Positions 35,066 to 44,751 of a DNA stretch of 64,000 nucleotides are shown piece by piece. Both the position numbers and the translations under genes were made by a program. The stretch is from Eudorina sp. 2006-703-Eu-15 (taxonomy: Eukaryota > Chlorophyta > Chlorophyceae > Chlamydomonadales > Volvocaceae), in assembly GCA_003117195.1 (NCBI GenBank), contig BDSI01000108.1:318614-382613 (forward strand), written 5' to 3'. Position 1 is the stretch's first letter, and the number at the start of each line of letters is the position of its first letter. Under the pieces are notes generated by a model. The model saw only the letters and a list, made by a program, of their open reading frames with translations. It was not told the DNA's origin and made no database searches.

Positions 35066-38000
35066 TCAGGACGCCTGATCCCCAAACTGCCCAGCGTCAC
35101 GGCTACGCCGCGGTGGTGTTGGACACTTGCTCCCGGCGTTGCCGAGTTCTGCCCAGGGGAACGCGACGATCACCCTTGCTGGGCGCGTCTGTGCGGGGCC
35201 CCCGGGACTCCCGGCATCGTCTTCTCGGAAACCCGACTGGGCACCTGCTAAAGCGCCAGTGGCTGCCTCTGCGCCGCCAGTGTTCAGCACCGCAGCCGCT
35301 GTAGCAGCAGAACGGAAGTTGAGGATACCCCGAGCCAAGACGTGCTGAAACTCGGGTGATTGGATCACGGCCTGGAGCAGAGAGCGCTGTTGCGGGTTCA
35401 AGTCGCCACCTTGGGCAGCAGCAGCGGCAGCCTGCGGAACGTTCTCGTTGTCGTTTGCCGCTGCTTCGAGGACTCCGGGATCAAGTGACAGGTCGTCCAA
35501 ATGGCGAGCTGCGGCCAGATCCGGGTGGCCTCCGATGGTATCTGCATCCACATCGGCCAGGTGCGTGCTGCGTTCATCCTCGAGTCCAAAAGGCGCATCA
35601 TGCGCACCATCAGGGTGGTCGATGCCTCTGTCCAGAGTGCTCGTGTCGCATGTCATGGACGTGGGTCCAGCCGGGGCTCTCCAGCTGCGGTCTTCAGCCG
35701 CATTCTTGTCCATTCCACCGTGTAAGTCGTCGCGACGCTGGACTGGGCCCTGGTCCGGAAGCTTCCGGGCCACGGAGAGGTCTTGGTCCGGCTCCAAGTC
35801 CGTCACGTCGCCATCCTCGTCCATCGAATCGCAGTCCGAGTCGTACGCCGACCAATAGCGCAGCTTGGCCTCCAAACGGATAGGCTGAATCTCGATGCTT
35901 GGGCGATTGCCTGCAACATGGTCAGGTACTAACTTTCTGAGGATGGGCTTCATTTTTGAAGGTCGATTGGGCCCGGCCGTTGTGCCGTGCGCAGCGTGTA
36001 CATGACGACACATAAAGTCAGCCAGCATATGCCATATGGGTTCTCGCAATCTTGCGTACCACAAGAGAATGCCTGGGCCGATTGGAGCATGCTCGCAGAC
36101 TGTGTCGGGAAATTACATGCGCCGCATGCATGTGCACAACTTCACCGACTCGTTTACACAAGATTCACCACCTCGCAGTCCCTCACCTTCATCCTTGGTG
36201 AGCGCCAGGTGTAGGATGCAGCCGTGGTTGCTGCCGTGCCCGCCGTAGTTTACAGCGGAGAAGAAGGTCATAACACGGCCGCCAAACGCGAGCTCCAAAC
36301 CCTCGGCGATGCACTCGTGACCACGCAGGATGGCGGTGATCCGGTTTTGCTGCATTCCAGAACAGGAAGGGATAAATGTGTCAGCGACAGGCGACACGCA
36401 GCGCTCTGGGAACGCCATTTCGACATTGCTACGGTTCGGAGGTGATTGTTGTCAACGCATTACTGAATGTGACTGCAAATGGTTAGGCACATGAAGTCAC
36501 AACACTTCAGACATACCCTGAGTCCTCGAAAGCATGATAACCAGTACCTGGCAGAACTCTTGCACCCGATCGGCACCGTAGCACACGATGCCGCCGGCAT
36601 AGTTGTCCCGTTTGTTTGGAAGCAGCCCGTTGTGGTCGTCGCTGGTCGCCGGGTCTGACCAACACTTTCGAAGGACAGACATCCAACATGGTTTCGGAGA
36701 AGGCAATACCGTGTCAGTCAAGGCTGGAACCATGTGCGCGCGCTCAAAGCGAGACGTTCTGGTACAGGTACGACCGATTGTTGCCACGCTGTTTACATTT
36801 GCTGGACAGTGCGAACTAAAACCACGCTATGTTGGACTCCACGTACCAGCTCATTCAAGACTTGCTCAGCGAGATCACCAGTTCCCGTGCGGACAGGTCG
36901 CTGCACACTGCTGATTTGTTCGAGGGTTTCCAAGCGGCCGATGCCACCGTGCACCAGCAGGTAGCGGGATGGCACGAATGTGGTGCCCAGCGCGTCCCAC
37001 TCGGGTTCGCCTACAGAGACGAACGAGGTTTTTTCATAAGCCTGACAAGACTCTTTCACAGGATAGTTCAGATCCAGATCCACCAGCAGATATGCGCCAT
37101 ACCTTCATATCCAGGCGGTACAGCGATGGCGGCAAGCGGCATGTAATCGAAGCTGTCGTTGAACGCGTTGAAGAGCACCTCGCCGCGTCGCGTGCCCCAC
37201 TTGCGGTACAGCTCATCCTGGGTGCATCGGATGGATATGGTGCAATTTAACAGTGTCGACGAATCCCTGGCACAGCGTGGAAGTTTACCTTGAAGCCGTA
37301 GTATCTGTTGATGTTGGCAATCTGCGAGAACGGCAGGCGAGAACGGCAGGCCTGCTGCTTAAGCGGTTACCCTCGGTTACAGGTCAGAACCCACGTTGCA
37401 CTTGTGGCAAATTCCCTTAACAACACCTGCAATCGCACCTCGTGGTTTCCACGCAGCAGAAAAATCTTGTCAGGCCATTTGATCTTGATGGCATACAGGG
37501 TCAGGAGGATTTCGACACCGTACGCCGAGCGGTCCACGTAGTCGCCCAAGAAGACCCATGGAATGCTGCGGCGCGAAAGAGCACCTGTCTTTTCACAGAC
37601 CGCCTGATGCAAAGCTTGGGCTTTAAAATTTGAAGGGTACAGACGAGGACTTCTCCCGCCGATCCATAAAACACGAGAACTCGCGCTGCTGACTTGGTTC
37701 ATAACCTTCCAAGCGTTGCCCCCTCACCTGCCGTCGGGGGCGCCAAACCAGCCCCACATCCGCATCAAGTCGGAAAACTGCCCGTGCAGATCAGAAACGA
37801 CACGGCACGGTGCTGCGAGGGTCAAGTGGCAGTCAGGAAATGGGCCCTGCGGACAGTTGGGATTCAAGTCAGCGCCCTTACCAGAGACGTACAACAGCGT
37901 GGGCTCGCGCGCCATTAGGTCTCGTGCTTCTTCGACCAGCTGTTGGATTTCTTCAACGCTTAAGTGCCTCTTGAGCTTGGGCACGCGAGCATCCTCAAAA

Positions 38001-38083
38001 GACTGACTGGGCTGGAAGAGGACATCAAGGACGCGCTGGTGGATGGGCCGGACGTCCGAGCCCTGCACCAGTTGCCAGCGCAT
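35066..38083 (-). CDS. PPP-family Ser/Thr protein phosphatase with long C-terminal extension
   Basis: Nine minus-strand exons, 38083-37882, 37812-37728, 37565-37439, 37321-37289, 37217-37103, 37010-36847, 36664-36548, 36349-36187 and 35910-35066 (TGA), give 616 residues. The metallophosphatase core (about 40-336) has the expected metal and substrate motifs: SDLHG (74-78, for the usual GDxHG), GDYVDRS (103-109), RGNHE (to 138), INRYYGF, VHGG (207-210), WSDP (244-247), RGHE (290-293) and FSAVNYGG. The first Gly of motif 1 and the last Gly of motif 2 are replaced by Ser, while the metal-binding Asp, His and Asn remain, so activity is likely. About 280 residues follow the catalytic domain: an acidic [12 protein letters not shown] patch and an Ala/Gln-rich part with a helix-like [16 protein letters not shown] cannot assign it to PP1, PP2A, PP5 or another subfamily. 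Intron 1 is only 69 bases. Diverges from the CDK10-like gene. Confidence 0.9.
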
Positions 38084-39388
38084 CGTAAAAATTAAATCGT
38101 CTTGTGCTCAATAGGACAAGTCACAAGTCGGATAGGTCGGTCTCGTAGGTAACCCAACCGACGCCGAAATGGAGCTTGCCGAAATGTCAAGCTACTCAAC
38201 CGGCGCAACCAAACAGGAATCTCGGATTGGTGCATATTTATGACAACAAACCTCTCCAGCAACTTGAAAAGCGACATGGTAGATGCGGCTTACAACTTAC
38301 CGGTGATGCAGCCGACAAAGCAGGTGTGTCGCCTGCGCGCCGGAAAGCCTGCACCGAACCTATCGGCAAAGTCCGGACCATTCTAGCATTTTGGTCCACA
38401 GATTTGACCAAGGGCGAAAGCCGAGCGCCTGTTGAAAGCGGGGTAGCTGCGACGATTTAGTTGCCTGCCTGAGTCTCGAACTGCACCACCAGCCATATTA
38501 CCTGAGCTGGCGCACAGCAAACGTGCTCTTGTCGGTGTGAGCACTGGGAGGCCGCAAGGGTAATCCTGTTTTAAGGGCGGGTGCGTTGATACATGTCGCC
38601 ACCCACTCCATGATCAAGCAGCTCGACAGGCAGATGTCCCACCTCTGACATCCTCCTATCGATATCTAGAAATCAGATATGCGTAAGCGCTCACAACTGT
38701 CGGTGTATTAATGCTTAGTTTTTACATGTCGGGGTAAATGTACGACCCGCTGTAAGGAGCAGGGAAGCGTCCATGATCCCCGCCACGTTAATAGCTCGTG
38801 CACGTTGCTATATCTTGGATTCAATCCCATAACATTTATGACCCATCTGGGTCACAGGTGGCGTTGAAGCACGGCTTCCTTGAAACAAGCTTGGCCTGCG
38901 ACTTCGCGTTTTTGGGACAGTCATGCAAGCCAGTCAACGACGTGGCCAAGAAAGTAAGATTCCCCACACGCTGCAACATCTTATTTCTTCTGGACATCGA
39001 CACGATGCTCAACGGCGAGCTGCTCTGGACAGATACCGTAACAACAACATTCAAACGCGCAGCCATGAATCCAAGGCGACTCAAAGCCTGTTATCACATT
39101 GACTGCTGCTCATACCACTATGATCAAGTGATGGCTGGCACCAAGTCGCAACGCACTAACAGTCAGACAACACCTCTTTCTATGAACTCCAGACGAAATC
39201 TGCATAGATGATTACATACTCGATTCGTGCAGTATACCTTACGCTTTTATGAAAGCGTCTATTCTGTTCTAGTCTCAGGCTCGCTGGGTTCTCTGGCCGA
39301 ACAGGCGCCATCATGCATCGTTGCGTCTAGAATCTAGGATTTTGCGTATTATAAGTAAATGGGGATCGCTGAGCACGGTTAGGCTGGA
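38084..39388. promoter_or_regulatory. Divergent spacer between phosphatase and CDK10-like genes
   Basis: A 1.3 kb AT-richer region lies between the two start codons and must hold both promoters. No clear TATA box, repeat or additional coding exon was recognised. Confidence 0.4.
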
Positions 39389-42300
39389 ATGAGTGCGGAA
39401 AGCGTGCCAACCCAGTTCCCAGTGCTCGACCCGGTCTCCAACTACGAGAAGCTACATCGCATTGGTGAAGGGACATATGGAGTCGTATGTAAGTCCATCG
39501 GTGGAAGTCCGATTACGAAGGCACGGCGCATGACAGCCTGGGGCCTCAGGTGCCGGACGCCTTGTGCCAGTGCAGTGCACGCTCTGCTTTTCGTTCTATG
39601 TCCTGCATACCAACACCTCAACTCGGCCGAAGCTCACCTATCCCTGCCACGGGCCGCCCCCTACATCCCTGTCCCCTTATTCTTGATATCGCCAACGTCG
39701 CACCGGCCCGATTCCGGGCCTCCGGATGTCCCTCGACAACGGCAACCACCAACGATTGTCCACGGGCGTTCGCTACCGAACGGCCTTATGTTCGTGCGCC
39801 GCCGTCTGCCTGACGCATGCTGCATTTCCATCGTCGCTGCGCTGGGCGGCGTCATCGTCTCGCCTACCGGACCTGGGTGGTCTCCCGGCTCGCTATCTCG
39901 CCCACCGTCGTTGCGGTTGACACGGCGGCGTTGTTGCGCGCACCGACGGCATCGTGTGGTTTGTTTATCGCGCTCCTGCGCCTCGCTGCTGTGCCCGCGC
40001 CACGGGATGTACACATCGCGTGACTGCGGTGCAAATGCGCTGATTGCATTGCGGCACCGCAATGCAATCACGTACCGCCGGCACTGGCACCGATGCACGA
40101 ATACCTTCGTTAACAAAATGGCTGTCCTTGCGCCGTCAACGTCTGCGCCATGTTTGTTTTGCTCATCGCGCGACGGCGCCGTCCATCCCATCTGCCGGCA
40201 CCCCTAACGACCCCGCTCAACGCAAACACACCCCGAACCGATACACCCCTGGCACCACTTGTCGCATACGTCCCTGGCCCTCTTTGCTTTGACGATCCTG
40301 GCCGCCGCCTCGCGTCCACCTATCGTCACCGGCCACTGTGCTCTCGGCGCTCCTCTCCGTGGGCCATCTTCGATCCCCCTTGCGTCCAACCGGGGCGGTG
40401 GCGGTCCCCGTCGCATGCCCTTCCACCATCAACCCACATCATCGTCCGCCGTCACGGCCATTCGTGTCCTAATGCTCACCACTTCCCGCCGCTCCTGGGC
40501 TCCGGGCGCGCCCCTGGCGATCTGCCTGCCCACCTGTCGGCGGCGAGCAGACAAGGCGCGCGACCGCACGACGGGCGAGATCGTGGCCCTGAAGCGAGTG
40601 CGCTTCGACCGCTTTCGCGACGGCGTGCCCGTCACTTCCGTCCGGGAGCTGAGAGTGCTCCAGACGTGCCACCATCCCAACATCGTGGCGCTTAAAAAGG
40701 TCGTCACGGGCTCGCAGGCGGACAGGTGCGTTGAGGCTAGTTCGATGTCGCCCCTGTGCCGCATTGCCCAAGCCCCCGAGTAGTTCCGTGTTTGTTGTTG
40801 TGCGCACTACTGCGGGTGCTTGTTGTTAGAGTGAGAACAAAGGGGTTTTGTGGACCGGGTTTGAGTCGGCAAGGGCTGCATCGCACCTCAGGCAGTGCCA
40901 CATGCCGCTGTCCGGGAGGGGCGGGGAAAGTGAGACAGGTTGCCGTCGTGTCCACGTGGTGTTGGTTGAGGCAGCCGCTCCCCGCTTCCCTTGCCGTCCG
41001 CACGCCGCAGTGTCTTCCTCGTGTTCGAGTACTGCGACCATGACCTGGGCCGGCTGCTGGACTCCATGTCGGCTGGGTCGGGCCGCCGCAGCTTCAGCAT
41101 GTCGGAGGTGAAGTGCCTGATGCGGCAGGTGCGGCGAGGCGAGCTGGCGGGGAGGGCGCGGCTTCGGAGCCTGTTGCCTCATGCGGAGGCGCATGCGGGG
41201 GGAAGTAGTTGCAGGTCATACTGATTGACAGGGTCGGACCAGTCGGCGTGTGCGACACGGCCCTGTTGGGCTTCGCCAGATTGGGGGTTTTCAGGCCGCG
41301 GGGTCACCGATGTCAGGGCGCATCGAGCATGACCCAGTCCGGGATACCCTTGCGTGGGACTTGTTATGCTGCTGCCGGCCCCGACACCTGCCCTTGCAAG
41401 CTGTTTCGGCGGCCCTCGCTCCATTGTGTCCATCAAGCTCCATCCCCGTTGGACTCCTTGGGCCCCGCAGCTTCTGGAGGCGGTGGCGTTCCTGCACGAC
41501 CACTGGATCGTACACCGGGACATCAAGATGTCCAACCTGCTCTACACGCACACCGGCCACTTGAAGCTGTGTGACTTTGGACTCGCAAGGTGGGCGCCGC
41601 TGAATCCTGCCGTACGTCTGCAGACCAGCCAAGACCCTGCGGATTGTGTGTATTACAAGATAAACCTCAGTCCCCGATCTGGCTCATGGGTGAATTGAAT
41701 TGCACCTGACAACACCGACCAGTGATGGAAAGGCGCGTCTTCGGTCGGCGGCAGGTGCCTCGTGGCGGACCGGCCGCAGGTTCCCTAATGTCTGTTCCCC
41801 GGGGCTGCCTCCCCGCCTCGTGCCCTGCAGGTACTTTGCGCCCTTTGTGACACCCATGACGCCTAACGTGGTGACGCTGTGGTACCGGGCGCCGGAGGTC
41901 CTGCTGGGTAGTGAGGAGTACGACGAGAGCATAGAGTAAGCACGCGAGCGACACGGCTGTGCCGATAAGAGAAAATAGGCTCGGCACGCCCAGCCCAGTG
42001 CGGATGCAGCTTTCCCAGCCGCCAATCACACTCGCCTGCAATGCAGCAGTCCCTTGGGTACACCATATCGTGACATCCCTGCTCCCGCTGTCTGCGATAT
42101 GCCTTAGTCGCAGCACACTGTCCAGCGGTCGCATACCAGCTGACCTGCGGGGCGACCACGAAGGGGTTGCATGATCGTTGAGCCGGTCGCGCACCGTTAC
42201 CCAGTTGCAGACCGCAAGTCCGGTTAGACAGTCCGGTTAGCCTCATCATGTCGGACTTCACGCCGTTCTCCTCCTGCCTTGCAGCATGTGGAGCTGTGGC

Positions 42301-43318
42301 GCGGTGCTTGCCGAGCTGGTGTCGGGGGAGCCGCTCTTCCCCGCCTCCGCGGAGGCTGAGTGCCTGCAGATGATGAGCAACCTGCTGGGGGCACCTAGCG
42401 CCCGGATATGGCCGGTGGGTGACCTGCCCCGCTTGAGTCAAGTGCGCCTGCAGTTGAGGTAACGCAGGGTCGCATGGATCTCACTGGCAAGGTAGTGGAA
42501 GAACCGTAACGGCTGGGGATACGCTTCTGTTCCACGCTGTGCTGAGATACCCTCCGTCACCGTCCCGCGCAGGGCATGTCTTCGCTCCCAAACGCTGGCA
42601 AGTTCGTGTTCCCCGACCAGCCCTACAACTTCCTCCGCCGCCAGCTGCCGCAGCTCAGCGAGCAGGGCCTTAATCTGCTCAACAGTATGCTGACGTACGA
42701 CCCCGACCGCCGCATCACGGCCCGCCAAGCGTTGCGGCACGAGTTCTTCTCGGTGAGGCCCGCCTGCACGCCGCGCGATATCACGCGTCCCACACCTGTC
42801 CGTACTGCCGACGCACGACCCTGCGGGGTCGTGCTTTCTCGTATCACCGTGTACCTTGCACACATTCAGTCCGAAAGGCTGAGCATGGCGTCGTATTGTC
42901 GGGGCCCAAAACTTTGTCCGGAGCCAACAAGCAAGAAATCCTCGTCCGTCGACGCTCGCAACTGCCCCTGCAGGAGAAGCCTTACCCCAAGCAGCCAGCC
43001 GACATGCCGACCTTCCCCTCCTCACATGATGTCCCCCGGACCGGAGCCGGGCATCCCCACCACCACCGCCACCATGCCCACCACTACGCAGCTGGTGGTG
43101 CCGGAGGCCCAGCGGGCGATGTATACGGCGGCGGTGCAGGCTCCAAACGCAGCCGGTCGGAGGCTGCCGCGGGGCTGCTGGACCCCAAGCGGCTGGCGGG
43201 CAGCCGCGGGGGCCGCATGGACCTGGACGAACGCTTCGGGGCGGCGTTCGGCGGGGGAGGAGGCGGCGCGGGGAGCCTTTTGGACGGGGGTGGGGTGCAG
43301 CTAGTGCGTCAGCGATGA
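39389..43318 (+). CDS. CDK10: CDK10-like cyclin-dependent protein kinase
   Basis: Eight exons, 39389-39488, 40551-40725, 41011-41128, 41471-41589, 41831-41935, 42285-42414, 42573-42752 and 42974-43318 (TGA), give 423 residues. Kinase motifs: GEGTYGVV (26-33), VALK with Lys48, cyclin-binding helix PVTSVRE (60-66), HRDIKMSN (146-153), DFGLAR (166-171), and activation segment [16 protein letters not shown] with Thr181 at the CAK-type position. [15 protein letters not shown] after the kinase domain and the PISSLRE-like helix favour CDK10 over CDK11. CDK10 pairs with cyclin M in animals and is linked to transcription and ciliogenesis; its algal role is inferred only. The C-terminal tail is His/Gly-rich with a basic SKRSRSE patch that may be a nuclear signal. 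Intron 1 (1062 bases) splits the Tyr34 codon next to the glycine loop. Confidence 0.92.
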
Positions 43319-44751
43319 ATTGTCTGCGGGACGAAATCGGTTGGGAGGAGCATACCGCGTGCCCAAGCAAATCCACGACGGTTCAATGCCGGTGAGCGAC
43401 CATTCTCGATGCAATGGATGGGGTTTGCGGGCCGCATGGGTCGTGGTTGCTGGGCGGCCCCTTGGGGGACGGCGCCGGTGGTGGCGCAAGACTGGCAGCC
43501 TTAAGGCGGCCCTTTGGTAACTGGGACGTGCCTGGTGTTAACGTCCATCTCCCGCGCCAAGTGTTTGCGTGGCACGGTGTCCACGAGTGAACAGATCGGG
43601 TCACAGCTGTGACGGCTAGACAGCTGCGCTCTGTGACGGCTAGTCTAAGCAGGGCTCTGAGCGGCGCGGAAAGCTATGATGTGGCATCTGGAGCAGGTCC
43701 GCGTTCGGGTGGCATCCCGGACGTTGATTCGCGTGATGTATGTCGATCGGGGTAGGTAGCTGGTAGGGTGAGTTCCGCCATATCGCCTCGTGCAGACGTA
43801 CGCGTGGCTGAAATGCAGGGGCATAGGTCCGGTGGTCAAAGCCCCGGCATCGCCATCCTTCATGCCATGGTCCAAACCACCGGATCTTCGGCGCCTGGCC
43901 ATATCCACATCACAACAGCACGTTTGCATCCGTTGCGCGTCCGCGCGGCGCAGCGTCTGGCGGATGTACGACACGGGGAAGGGTCCAGGGTGGCGGTGCA
44001 GGTCCGGCGCCGAGAGCTGCACGGCAGGTCGACCCAGGAGGGCTTGAAGTGTGGTTTGGCAGACTCATTTGGCCGTTTCTGCAATCATTTGTACTCCGAC
44101 CGGGATCTGGGTCGGCAGGGCGCTTACAGCAAGTTTGGGCGCAGCGACGCTCCACGGCGTGGCATCACAGGCGCACGGCATCCGCCTCGACTGCTCCTCG
44201 CACGATACCGGCATCGCCCTTTGCAAGGCAGGACAGCCACGGCCATGCAACACCCGGCCACGGTCGCCCGGAGTAACGCAGTTGCGACTGGTGCCGCTCT
44301 CACATTGAATACCTGGGTTTTCCATCTCATGATATCGCAGCCTCGCCACACGTCAAGACTCGCCATCCAATGACTCGCGCCGTCAGATCGTAGCAAACAT
44401 CCCTGTCAGCATGTTGCCCCTGCCGCGGGCACGCCGAGCACATACGACCAGCCGCACAAGGCACCACTCGCACATTGCGTCCCTCATCCCGCTCCATTGC
44501 AGTCGTCTGCGCCCGTCACTGCTGCCTCCTTGGCCTCGGGGCGGCTTCATGTAGCAGCCGGGGATTCAGCCCCAGCCTACTCGCCTGGCGTGGGTGCCAG
44601 GAACTTGTATGTGGCCCCCACCGACATGGGCTGGAAGCGGTCCGGAAACGCGGCCATGAGCGCGGCCTGCGGGTTCAGGGACGCACCGCATCAAGGGAGT
44701 GTGGTGCGCAACGCCGGCTAGTGGAGTGACGTAGGGTGTAGGGTCTGTACG
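43319..44751. other. Spacer between convergent genes, with possible extra exons
   Basis: This 1.4 kb lies between the CDK10-like stop codon and the end of the hydrolase gene. One open stretch, 44503-44721, looks like a terminal exon: it follows a good CCATTGCAG acceptor, stays open for 72 codons with coding-like composition (ARNLYVAPTDMGWKRS) and ends TAG. Upstream stretches near 43787-44035 (WRMYDTGKGPGWRC) might be further exons, but I could not connect them with phase-matched introns. I therefore do not call a gene. Confidence 0.25.

Noticed and set aside
38798..39211. 137-codon plus-strand frame in the phosphatase/CDK10 spacer
   Set aside because: AT-rich with no family resemblance and no splice support. 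Position suggests promoter sequence.
42209..42239. Short direct repeat CAGTCCGGTTAG in a CDK10-like intron
   Set aside because: Two copies of about 12 bases are within what chance or slippage produces, with no terminal inverted repeats.
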